In this document: positions 1 to 8,721 of the stretch, piece after piece | Position numbering within the stretch: position 1 is the stretch's first letter | Layout: each line of letters starts with the position of its first letter | Assembly: GCA_026929865.2 (NCBI GenBank) | Contig: CM049403.1 | Coordinates: 5,503,501-5,567,500, forward strand | DNA: 64,000 bases | Source: Hyperoplus lanceolatus | Taxonomy: Eukaryota > Chordata > Actinopteri > Uranoscopiformes > Ammodytidae | Reading direction: 5' to 3' | Program-made: the position numbers and the translations under genes | Notes under the pieces: model-generated | The model's input: the letters and a program-made list of their open reading frames with translations, nothing else | What the model was told of the DNA's origin: nothing | The model's database searches: none

Positions 1-198
1 CTAAGGGAGCCAACAGGTCAACAGTGTATTGTCTAAATGTTCAAGTCGTACTTTAATTATATGTAAATAAACTATGCATTATGAATTACTGGAACGAGTG
101 GACATTACATACGTTAACCAAACTGTTAACTAGAGGCTATAGGCACGCGTCAGACACCAAACGACATGCAGCCTAGTGGCTAATGGGAAGCCGCTACA
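1..198 (+). repeat. 5' LTR, 3' portion only
   Basis: This stretch matches the last 198 bases of the 3' LTR with 197 of 198 identical positions. It ends in TACA, the partner of the TGTA that begins the 3' LTR at 3483. About 160 bases of its 5' side lie before the window. The near-identity implies a recent insertion or recent LTR conversion. Confidence 0.9.
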
Positions 199-533
199 TT
201 AGTCGAAAACTTTGCTACCAGTGGACTAAACATCTTCAGTACTGGCTTCGCGATAAGAGGTTCTTTACCGGATTGGAGTTGCCCTGCCGTGGGTAAGGAA
301 GGACGCAGACCGCCTTTGTTCGGGATCCAAGGAAGGACGCCGACCGCCTTTGTTCCGGACCGGTGAAAGGAAGCCGACCAGCTGTTTATATCGAGGTACG
401 AGTAGCGCTACTAAACACTTAATGGCCATTTGACTCTGTGTGCACACATTTGGGGCATAAATCCAAGCTTGGTTGCAAAAACAAAACTGTGACTTGACTT
501 TGTTCGCTTCCGTGCTCGCGCGTGAACGCCACT

Positions 534-1736
534 ATGGAGAATGTAAACAATGCTGACAATGTTGTGAACTTGCCTGACGAGGCTACAGCGGCTACCGCTG
601 ATGACACGAATGACAATGGGGCGTTCAATGACGGTGATGAAAATGGTAAAAATGACACAGGCAGACCAAAACAGGTAAAAATTACTCAAAAGGCATTTTG
701 TGCAAAAATAGAAAAGCTACAAAATGAGAAAATGCCAACATGGATGGATCACTTACCTGCACGTCCTAAGGGAAAGGGAAAGCAAATCCCATCCCAACCA
801 AACCATGAGACCAATGTGAACACATGCTATCAACCTGAGCCTATGGTGCCGGAAACAACGCATGCCCACTATGCTCCCTTTGATCCAACATCACAGTGTT
901 TCACACAACCTCTTCAACCGCAAACCGAGGAATCGGTTAAAAGCATCTACGACATTATGCAACGACAGAATGAGATAACGGCAGCGCTCGTTCAACAACA
1001 ACAGTCACTGTTTTTACCACCTAGAGACATTCCGGTGTTTAATGGAAACCCACTTGACTACAAACCCTTCAGTCGAGCCTTTGAGCAAGGTGTGGAAGCT
1101 AAAGCCAGCAAAGCTGATTGCTTGTATTTCTTGGAGCAGTTCACCAGAGGTCAGCCAAGGGAACTTGTATGCAGCTGTCAGCATCTGGTTCCTGAATCCG
1201 GTTATGCACTGGCAAAACAGCTGCTACATGAACACTTTGGTAACAAATACAAGGTTGGTGCTGCATACACACAGAAAGCAATGGAATGGCCTGCAGTCAA
1301 AACAGAGGACGTTAAGGCGCAGCAGGCATATTCTTTGTTCTTGCGTGGTTGTTGTAACGTGATGGGGGAGCTTCAATATATGCACGAAATGGATACACCA
1401 ACTACCATGAGGACACTGATGTCAAAACTGCCATTCAAACTAAGGGAAAGATGGAGGGCCGATGCACACAATGTGTTGGACAAGTACAAATGCAGGGCAC
1501 GGTTCACTGATTTTGTCACCTTTACCGAGCGTGAAGTCAGGATACAGTCTGATCCTGTCTTTGGTGATATTCAGGACTCTGCATTTCAGAAACCTGACCT
1601 GAAGAGCGCGAACAAGTCGCTGCAAAGGAACGACAGGAGAGGGAATAGCTTTGCTACCACAGTACAACAGGTGGACTATGTAGATGAACCAGGCAGGAGT
1701 GGATGCAAATGCTCAAAGGAAACCAACTGTGAGTGA
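534..1736 (+). CDS. Gag-like protein of BEL/Pao element (DUF1759-type)
   Basis: An open frame of 400 residues from the first ATG at 534; the frame is also open 12 bases upstream without an ATG. The first about 150 residues are polar and low in complexity. Residues from about 165 (PVFNGNPLDYKPF) to about 340 have the helical, Trp/Phe-patterned sequence of the DUF1759 gag region, including LYFLEQFTRGQPRELV. Its expected role is the structural capsid-like protein of the element. The frame stops at 1736 just before the zinc-knuckle sequence, which continues in the +1 frame from 1684, so either a programmed frameshift or an inactivating indel lies in 1684-1736. I recognise the family by pattern only. 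Confidence 0.75.
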   Translation: MENVNNADNVVNLPDEATAATADDTNDNGAFNDGDENGKNDTGRPKQVKITQKAFCAKIEKLQNEKMPTWMDHLPARPKGKGKQIPSQPNHETNVNTCYQPEPMVPETTHAHYAPFDPTSQCFTQPLQPQTEESVKSIYDIMQRQNEITAALVQQQQSLFLPPRDIPVFNGNPLDYKPFSRAFEQGVEAKASKADCLYFLEQFTRGQPRELVCSCQHLVPESGYALAKQLLHEHFGNKYKVGAAYTQKAMEWPAVKTEDVKAQQAYSLFLRGCCNVMGELQYMHEMDTPTTMRTLMSKLPFKLRERWRADAHNVLDKYKCRARFTDFVTFTEREVRIQSDPVFGDIQDSAFQKPDLKSANKSLQRNDRRGNSFATTVQQVDYVDEPGRSGCKCSKETNCE

Positions 1737-1980
1737 GGCAAGGGATCCCAGCACCTGTGTGTGCTGCTCTCGCAAACACCCATTGGATGAGTGTCCACAA
1801 CTAAGCAGGAAGAACCATCACAACAAGATCTCCTTCCTAAAGGAGAAAGGAATCTGCTTTGCCTGCCTGTGTCCTGGACACATGAGCAGGGATTGTGAAA
1901 TACGCCTTACCTGCAACAGTTGTGGTCGTAACCACCCCCCACTATGCTTCATATCAAGAGGGAGACAGAAATCTCAGGCT
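1684..1980 (+). pseudogene. Zinc-knuckle region of the BEL/Pao gag-pol, out of frame with both neighbours
   Basis: In frame 1 this stretch encodes cysteine-rich motifs, including CFACLCPGHMSRDC, which fits CX2CX4HX4C, with further Cys pairs on either side (CVCCSRKH and CNSCGRNHPPLC). Such knuckles bind nucleic acid at the C-terminus of gag. Homologous reading then jumps back to frame 3 at a run of C around 1937-1942, a likely slippage or indel site. After that the frame-1 ORF (open to 2178) is probably meaningless. The frame changes on both sides are the main evidence that this copy cannot make an ordinary gag-pol protein. Confidence 0.65.
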
Positions 1981-3059
1981 TGGAACAGGCACAGGGGCCG
2001 CCATCCAATGGGGAACAGGTGTCTCAAGGAACTTGTGGACATACAGGGGCCGGAAAAGACGAGTGCGCCTTATCCATACTGCCCGTCCAAGTTAAATCCA
2101 GCAAGAGAGACAGAGTGGTGCATACCTATGCATTCTTGGATCCTGGCAGTTCTGCCACTTTCTGTTCGGAAAGTTTGATGCACGAGCTGAATGTTGGAGG
2201 CAGACGTCAACACCTTCTACTACGCACCATGGGACAGGAGAAGGTCGTTCCAACATTCATGCTCACTGGTCTTGAAGTGTCTGGGTTTAATGGGGAGTGC
2301 TACTACCAACTACCTGATGTACTCACTCAAAGGAAAATGCCTGTTAAAACCGATAACATCATCAAACCAGAAGATCTGGCAAAGTGGACTTACCTCTCAG
2401 CCATTGAAGTCCCTCGAATAGGTGCCAACGTTGACTTGTTGATTGGTAGCAACACCCCAGAGTTATTAGAACCCTGGAAGATTGTCAACAGCCATGGAGG
2501 AGGCCCTTATGCAACAAAAACTGTGCTTGGCTGGGTGGTTAACAGTCCTGTGCAAGACAGTGAAAGAGCTGACCCAAGATCTGGACTCTCTGTGGCGGTT
2601 GTGAATAGGGTCTCCGCTTACAATCGGACCGAACTGGTGAACAAACAATACATGCATGACTTCAATGAAACAACCTGTGAGGGCAAGAAAATGCCCAAAT
2701 CTGAAATAACCGCAGATAAAGAACCAGAGAAGTTGGTTTCAACTACTGTACGTCCTGAAGAAATACCAACCATCCCAGAGAATCGATTCCTCGTGAGGAG
2801 GAGTCCTCAGGCTGTCCAGAAGCCAATAGAGGAGCTGGGGAAGGATTCACAAAATAAAGTGGAAAGGCAAAGGGAGAGTTCTGGCGCAGCATATAATTCT
2901 CAGTCAGCATATCACAGAAGACTGGTGACTCCGTCACGCATTCGTTCAAGGTCCAGAGATCATTTCCGACGCAGTGAAAACCGTTCACACTGGAGTCAGG
3001 AGATAAGCCCCCGGAGGATGAGGGCAGTCACTGGAGAGCAATGGACTAAGGGTGACTGA
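1944..3059 (+). CDS. Retropepsin-like (DUF1758-type) region of BEL/Pao element with Arg/Ser-rich tail
   Basis: Open frame 3 of 371 residues. The aspartic-protease signature DPGSSATF begins with the catalytic Asp codon at 2139 and is followed by the typical DUF1758 sequence (DLLIGSNTPELL, then GPYATKTVLGWVVN). In full elements the reverse transcriptase would follow. Here the frame instead runs into a basic stretch with SRSRDHFRRSENRSHW near 2950-2990 and stops at 3057. The protease domain looks complete, so it may keep activity if translated. The ATG at 1944 is only the first one in the frame; the natural product would be made from gag. Confidence 0.65.
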   Translation: MLHIKRETEISGLEQAQGPPSNGEQVSQGTCGHTGAGKDECALSILPVQVKSSKRDRVVHTYAFLDPGSSATFCSESLMHELNVGGRRQHLLLRTMGQEKVVPTFMLTGLEVSGFNGECYYQLPDVLTQRKMPVKTDNIIKPEDLAKWTYLSAIEVPRIGANVDLLIGSNTPELLEPWKIVNSHGGGPYATKTVLGWVVNSPVQDSERADPRSGLSVAVVNRVSAYNRTELVNKQYMHDFNETTCEGKKMPKSEITADKEPEKLVSTTVRPEEIPTIPENRFLVRRSPQAVQKPIEELGKDSQNKVERQRESSGAAYNSQSAYHRRLVTPSRIRSRSRDHFRRSENRSHWSQEISPRRMRAVTGEQWTKGD

Positions 3060-3065
3060 GGTGAC

Positions 3066-3473
3066 ATGGCTGAGGGCAAAGATGAGGCTGCTAAAGCTCC
3101 AAGAAGAGAGCGACGGACCTCCAACACAAATAATGAACACTCACTCGAAGGGAAAAAGGCAAGAAAGGCCTCTCACATGAATCCAAGAGCAAAGAGAAGG
3201 ACACTGGTGACAAGGAAAAGCAAAGCAAACACAAGGCAACACAAAGGGAGAAACCCCAAAGCCGCAGTAAAAGCAAAGAAAAGAGTAGGAGGTCAAAGGA
3301 CCGAGAGAAGGGTCACAGGCACAAGAGGGATGACAGAAGAGGTCGCTCATGGAGCAAGGTCCAGAATGCTAGTAAGAGGCAAAAGAAACCTTGTGCCTGA
3401 TGATGTTGAGTTGGTAGTGTACTCACCTGCTCCTCATTTTAAAGAATTGTTATGTCCTGCCATGAACAATTAG
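3066..3473 (+). CDS. Lys/Arg-rich ORF in place of pol in BEL-type element
   Basis: A 135-residue open frame, extremely basic in its first 100 residues and ending in a less biased stretch, VVYSPAPHFKELLCPAMNN, next to the 3' LTR. The overlapping frame 2 (open from 3137 to about 3399) is rich in Lys, Glu, Ser and Arg and contains SRSKSKEKSRRSKDREKGH, a better RS-domain-like reading than frame 3. It may therefore be the original frame, reached by a shift near 3140-3150. I do not recognise a family. It could be low-complexity element sequence or a fragment captured from a host RS-type protein. Confidence 0.4.
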   Translation: MAEGKDEAAKAPRRERRTSNTNNEHSLEGKKARKASHMNPRAKRRTLVTRKSKANTRQHKGRNPKAAVKAKKRVGGQRTERRVTGTRGMTEEVAHGARSRMLVRGKRNLVPDDVELVVYSPAPHFKELLCPAMNN

Positions 3474-3482
3474 GTGCCGGAA

Positions 3483-3841
3483 TGTAAGAGCCATTTAGCC
3501 CTTTCCTTGTTTGTTTGTATTGTCTGGCTATGCCCAATTCGACCGCCTGGTGGCGGGGCTGAACCGGATGCAAGGCTATTAATCAGGCGCACTCAAACTA
3601 GCCAGGTGCTTGCATGCCGCATGGCAAATAGTTTTCGACCGTGCTAAGGGAGCCAACAGGTCAACAGTGTATTGTCTAAATGTTCAAGTCGTACTTTAAT
3701 TATATGTAAATAAACTATGCATTATGAATTACTGGAACGAGTGGACATTACGTACGTTAACCAAACTGTTAACTAGAGGCTATAGGCACGCGTCAGACAC
3801 CAAACGACATGCAGCCTAGTGGCTAATGGGAAGCCGCTACA
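3483..3841 (+). repeat. 3' LTR of BEL/Pao-type element
   Basis: The end at 3841 (TACA) is fixed by where similarity with the 5' LTR stops. The start at 3483 (TGTAAGAG) is inferred from the matching TGTA/TACA ends, giving 359 bp. The start is less certain because the left LTR is truncated and the sequence before it is not a clear polypurine tract. Confidence 0.7.
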
Positions 3842-3959
3842 TGCGTATTCAGTCCTTTCACTGAAATTGTGTGATTCATGCTCATACAGGAATGAGGCTG
3901 AAGCTACTTGGGCTCATAATAAACTCTGGCAATGACATGGAGTGTGTGATAGCTGGGAG

Positions 3960-4244
3960 TTAAAGGTCACATATAATGCTAATTTCCAGGTTCAAAATTG
4001 TACTTTGGATTCCTACTAGAAACTGTGTTCATGGATTAGTGTCCAAAAAAAAATTAGTGTCTCTCTAAACCCCGCCTTCCAAAAAGCTCAGTCTGCTCTG
4101 ATTGGCCCTAAAGGTGGAGGTGTAGAAAAAGAGAGGGTTGTTTTTTTCTCATACCTTTGGAGTCTCTAGTCAAACTGAGGACCAATATTAATGTTGACAA
4201 GCCATGAAAAAGTGCATATTGCATAATTGGCCACTTTTTAAGTA
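3960..4244. mobile_element. TTAA-flanked MITE (piggyBac-like), family with copies at 27.6, 36.5 and 41.6 kb
   Basis: It begins TTAAAGGTCACATA and ends near CCACTTTTTAA. An internal segment (GAGTCTCTAGTC, then a GACC-ATATTAATG block) recurs in the copies at 27566-27831, 36465-36765 (inverted) and 41644-42781, and its right-end block AAAAAGTGCAT recurs in inverted form at the left end of the 41.6-kb copy. There is no coding sequence. The superfamily is inferred from the TTAA flanks. Confidence 0.6.
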
Positions 4245-4584
4245 AAATATAGTTTAAAGTTGGTATAATTAAATACCAACTTTTTTTCCTATCAACTAAA
4301 TGTCATAATTTGATTTAGAAAGGGTTACTTGTAGTGACATATCCAACTCATCAGTATCCTAACCCTTCAGTTCTTCTGCTTCTACTGAGAGTGCCATGGT
4401 CTTTACAGCTTCTCGTTTTGTTTCTCTGGGCTTGCTACCTAACCATTCTGACCACTGTTGCACACAGTGATGTCTGAAGGATGGCCTTCACAAATCAGCC
4501 ACTGGCACATCCCTATCCAGAAGCATTCTAATATATATTTTTTTTCACACTACCAGAATCTTTCATGTTCTTGTTTCCCATGTT

Positions 4585-4586
<2 letters not shown>

Positions 4587-4617
<31 letters not shown>
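4587..4617. repeat. (AC)n microsatellite
   Basis: About 15 uninterrupted AC units. The rest of 4245-5116 is AT-rich intergenic sequence in which I see no gene or named repeat. Confidence 0.95.
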
Positions 4618-4622
<5 letters not shown>

Positions 4623-5361
4623 ATTTGCAACTGAATCTCTATCCTGTCGTTGCGTGTAAGCTTGACTCCTGGTATGCATTGAGTAATAGGGATTACTTCA
4701 CACCCCGAGGGTCAGGATTCTCCTCAGTGTGACACTTTTGCCCCTAATATCCTGATTCATTCAGCCATGCCTTGGTCTGTGGCCCCTCTCTCCACATTGG
4801 ATTTCATTACACAACATGACACAGCACAGTAGAAAATGTTACTTTATTTACCCAGAGATTTGTTTGTCCTGCCCAAGTCTCTCAATAAATAAATAAACTA
4901 CTGTCTTTCCCTTTACTACCTCACCTAACCTGAAAAAAACATTTGAAAGAAGAGAAGTGAGGAATAATGAAGAGCATGGGGAAGAGAAGGGAGTGGGAAA
5001 TGAATGCAGGATGTGCCATTTGGCTCATAAAGGAGACATTAATGACTTTATGCCAATAAATGTCCTGTAAAATGAGTTTAGTTTTAATTGTACTGCATTA
5101 TGTGGGCCGCAGTATACAGTATCTCACAAAAGTGAGTACACCCCTCACATTTCTTCACATTTTTCTTTATATCTTTCCATGGGACAACACTGAAGAAATG
5201 ACACTTTGATACAATGTAAAGTAGTCAGTGTACAGCTTGTATAACAGTGTAAATTTACTGTCCCCTCAAAATAACTCGACACACAGCCATTAATGTCTAA
5301 ACTGCTGGCAACAAAAGTGAGTACACCCCTTAGAAAAATTTTACAAATTGGGCCCAAAGTG

Positions 5362-5680
5362 TCAATATTTTGCTTTGCCATCATTATTTTCTAGCACTGC
5401 CTTAACCCTCTTGGGCATGTAGTTCACTAGAGCTTCACAGGTTGCAACTGGAACCCTCTTCCACCCATTTATGACAGCATCACAGAGCTGGTGGATATTA
5501 AAGACCTTGCGCTCCTCCACCTTCTGTTTGAGGATGCCCCAAAGATGCTCAATAGGGTTTAGGTCTGGAGACATGCTTGGCCAGGCCATAACCTTTACCC
5601 TCAGCTTTTTAGCAAGCCACTGGTCGTCTTGGAGGTGTGTTTGGGGTCGTTATCATGTTGCAATACCACCCTGCGGCCCA
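5362..5680 (-). pseudogene. Inverted duplicate of Tc1 transposase C-terminus
   Basis: On the minus strand this encodes [15 protein letters not shown], the region holding the third acidic catalytic residue (the Glu of PIE in the DDE triad), and ends in the family tail LENNDGKAKY. It is the mirror image of 6180-6500 on the plus strand. It is in opposite orientation to the rest of the transposase and has no N-terminal domain, so it cannot be functional alone. Confidence 0.85.
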
Positions 5681-5699
5681 GTTTACGAAGGTTGAGTGC

Positions 5700-6505
5700 A
5701 CGTGGTCAGGTCGTACACAGAGGTTGGCTTTGGAAAATAGACGTATGAGTGCTGCCAGCATTGCTGAAGGGCTTGAAGGGGTGGGGGGTCAACCTGTCAG
5801 TGCTCAGACCATACGCCGCACTCTGCATCATACTGGTCTACATGGCTGTCATCCCAGAAGGAAGCCTATTCTAAAGATGATGCACAAGAAACCCCACAAA
5901 AAGTTTGCTGAAGACAAACAGACTACGGACATGGATTACTGCAACCATGTCCTGTGGTCTGATGAGACCAAGATACATTTATTTGGTTCAGATGGTGTTA
6001 AGAGTGTGGAGGGCAACCAGGTGAGGAGTACAAAGACAAGTGTGTCTTGCCTATAGTCAAGCATGGTGGTTGGAGTGTCATGGTCTGGGGCTGCATGAGT
6101 GCTGCCAGCACTGGGGATCTACAGTTCATTGAATTCTAACATGTACTGTGACATACTGAAGCAGAGCATGATCCCCTCCCTTCATAAACTGGGCCGCAGG
6201 GCAGTACTGCAACATGATAAGACCCCAAACACACCTCCGAACGACCACTGGCTTGCTAAAGAAGCTGAGGGTAAAGGTTATGGACTGGCCAAGCATGTCT
6301 CCAGTCTTAAACCCTATTGAGCATCTTTGGGGCATCCTCAAACGGGAGATGGAGGAGCGCAAGGACTCTAATATCCACCAGCTCCTTGATGTCGTCATGA
6401 ATGGGTAGAAGAGGGTTCCAGTGGCAACCTGTGAAGCTCTAGTGAACTACATGCCCAAGAGGGTTAAGGCAGTGCTAGAAAATAATGATGGCAAAACAAA
6501 ATATT
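5700..6505 (+). pseudogene. Tc1-type DDE transposase, 5'-truncated and frame-broken
   Basis: The first readable part, up to about 6055, carries the second half of the paired-like DNA-binding domain (RLALENRRMSAASIAEG, VSAQTIRRTLH) and VLWSDETKIHLFGSDG with the first catalytic Asp. Other frames then give LQHDKTPNTP (second Asp) and [15 protein letters not shown] (PIE Glu kept, the usual Asp two codons after Ser-Pro changed to Val). The first helix-turn-helix and the start codon region are absent, replaced by the inverted 3' arm. A stop interrupts near 6406. It is a dead copy. Confidence 0.85.
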
Positions 6506-6752
6506 GACACTTTGGGCCCAATTTGGACATCTTTTCTAAGGGGTGTACTCACTTTTGTTGCCAGCAGTTTAGACATTAATGGCTGTGTGTCGAGTTATTT
6601 TGAGGGGACAGTAAATTTACACTGTTATACAAGCTGTACACTGACTACTTTACATTGTATCAAAGTGTCATTTATTCAGTGTTGTCGCATGGAAAGATAT
6701 AAAGAAAAATGTGAAGAAATGTGAGGGGTGTACTCACTTTTGTGAGATACTG

Positions 6753-6987
6753 TATATGTACGCATGCTCCTGGATATATGCCATTTGTTCTCTACTGCTG
6801 TAAAGTATGTATATCGCAACGTAAAGCTGCAGCACGCTCACAGCTCATCAGCATCTAACTGCATCACTGGCCGCTTCACACTTGACCAATTCCTTCTACA
6901 ATGGGAAGTTCATTCCTGCAGTTAAGCATTTCTCACATCCAAAGTTAATACAGTAACTTTCACTTCATGGCTGAATTAAGTGACACA

Positions 6988-7024
<37 letters not shown>

Positions 7025-8528
7025 AGACACAGACACATGGCGCCGCTTCAGATGAGATAAAAAGGCCGTGGCCCATGGTCTACTATGGTTGTCAAGCCTC
7101 GACAGTGCGAGCATTTCACTGGGCATTGGCGAGTAAAAATTGTTGCGTGCAAACTGTAAAACCCTTGTTTTTATCCGTGAAACTATTTAAGCACCACATA
7201 GCACATTGACCACAGCAGTCCATGCTTTTTAAGTTTGTTAATAAACATGCTGGGAGAGAGGTTTTCTAGCAGAATTAAAGGTGCACCATTTAAGACAGTT
7301 CTCCTGTGGCAGGTTATTGTAGTATTCTTAGGAGAGTAAGTATTAAGAGTGCATGTACAGTAATATCTCACAGCGTGTCTGGGGGGAGTACAGCGGCGTA
7401 TGTGCTAAATTACAATGCTGTGCACGGAGGGCAGTGATTTATGGCCCTCCATGGACCATTCAAAGATGGCAGCCCTGACCAAAAAGAATTGAACGATTTC
7501 CCTCTCATTACACTGACATTCAAAATGAAAAGCTTCCATCATCTACATGACAAATGGGGAGATTCTGCCATTTTGTGTCAGATTAACCATAATGTCATTT
7601 AGTAAGAGTGGCATTAAGGCCAGTAAGACTGAAGACTCAGAGCAGAAAGATCAAGTAATGGTCGAGCCTGACATTGGAGCCCCCCCCCCCCCCACACACA
7701 CACACACACATGATACAGAATATATACCATAATAAGGTACAATTAATTTCTAATATGACTAAAAAGTGCACCTAATTGCTTTTAGGGGAGCACAATTACA
7801 AGCGGTTAAGCAGATACAATCCTCCTCTCTGTTCATTGAAAGTCCCTGCACACTGCCATATACGCCCTACGCATGTCCCCGAGGGTAAGCAGAGCAGCAA
7901 TAGCAAAATAATTTTTTAATGATTTGTGTGCGATAACTCCTTCCTCAGGTCCATGGGATCAATACCTGCCAAGAACAAACCGCTGTTAATTTGGAATTAA
8001 ATATTGATTTGAGTCATTCAACAATGTCATGGGAATCAACTGTGCTACAACCAATTTTTTTTTTTTTTTAAACCGATGATTTACATTAGAGTAACTTTTG
8101 AATGCATTACACTGCAAGGTGTATTCAGTACTGTAGCCTGTTGTTCATCTAGTCAAAATTAAAATGTTCCATATACTTTGGTAAGAGTTATTATCTGCAA
8201 AACCTTTGACATTGTTATAGTGCTAAATAGTAAATAGATGGTGAACATGGCATGTGTTAGCATTGTCAATAAAGGTGTAGTCAGCGTTTTTTTGGAGAAC
8301 GCTTATCGTCAAAAATCACTTGTATCAAATTCAGTGAATATATTTTAATCTATAATAACCTTTCCGTACTGTGGGTGTGCTTTGAACTGTGTGTGTGCTC
8401 CAGTATTAATCCACAGCCTATGTGCGCACCTCTTTTCCCCCTCTTGCAGCTAAACACACCACCATACATTCTAGTGGGGCATAAGGGGTTATCGAGAGGG
8501 ATTATTTTGGCGTGACTCTAAACTTTAA
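6753..8528. other. Intergenic stretch with microsatellites and a MITE fragment
   Basis: No gene is supported. There are (AC)n at 6985-7018 followed by an ACAGAC run, a C-run plus AC repeat at 7680-7711, and at about 8267-8350 a fragment related to the MITEs at 18.03 and 29.26 kb (AAGGTGTAGTCAGCG, then TTCAGTGAATAT). Confidence 0.6.
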
Positions 8529-8711
8529 TTTTCTTTTTTTTTCTTTTTTAAGATTTTCTTTAGCCATTTTTATGCTTTATTGATAGTGTAGAGACAGAGT
8601 TGAAATGGGGCAGAGAGGGGAGTGACATGCAGAGAACGACCGCGGGCTGGAATCGAACCCGGGTCTGCCCGAACCCGGATACGCCCTACCAACTGAACTA
8701 AGGGCGCCCCC
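8529..8711 (-). mobile_element. tRNA-derived SINE (family A)
   Basis: Read on the minus strand it starts GGGGGCGCCCTTAG with an A-box-like TTCAGTTGGTAGG and a B box GGTTCGATTCC, followed by a non-tRNA body ending CAATAAAGCATAAAAATGGC and an A-rich tail. Direct repeats AAACTTTAA flank it (8520-8528 and 8713-8721). Related copies lie at 38073, 38621, 49547 and, more divergent, 40205. It is transcribed by RNA polymerase III in principle and non-coding. Confidence 0.9.
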
Positions 8712-8721
8712 AAAACTTTAA

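Larger units (their letters stand above)
1..3841 (+). mobile_element. Short BEL/Pao-type LTR retroelement lacking pol core (5' LTR truncated by window edge)
   Basis: Positions 1-198 are repeated at 3644-3841 with one difference (A at 109, G at 3752), marking the two LTRs. Between them lie a gag-like ORF, a zinc-knuckle stretch and a retropepsin-like region with the order and sequence style of BEL/Pao elements (DUF1759-like, CCHC, DUF1758-like). No reverse transcriptase, RNase H or integrase sequence is visible in the about 3.3 kb of internal DNA, whereas full BEL/Pao elements are usually 6-9 kb. The copy is therefore non-autonomous, and two frame changes also break the gag-protease reading. 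The leader 199-533 holds no ORF I can support, and I could not place a convincing primer-binding site. The target-site duplication cannot be checked because the left end is outside the window. Confidence 0.85.
5117..6752 (+). mobile_element. Tc1-like fold-back element, copy 1
   Basis: TA dinucleotides flank both ends (5115-5116 and 6753-6754), and the termini are CAGTATCTCACAAAAGTGAG and its complement. Inside each end the motif GTGAGTACACCCCT occurs twice, outer near 5132 and inner near 5318, as in IR/DR-type Tc1 elements. The inverted repeat does not stop at the terminal repeat: the left arm (5117 to about 5692) is an inverted copy of the whole right arm (about 6178-6752), including the 3' part of the transposase gene. 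Only about 5693-6177 is single copy. It is therefore a rearranged Tc1 element that cannot encode a whole transposase. Confidence 0.9.

Noticed and set aside
1..198. Solo LTR at the window start
   Set aside because: An internal region and a matching second LTR follow at 3483-3841.
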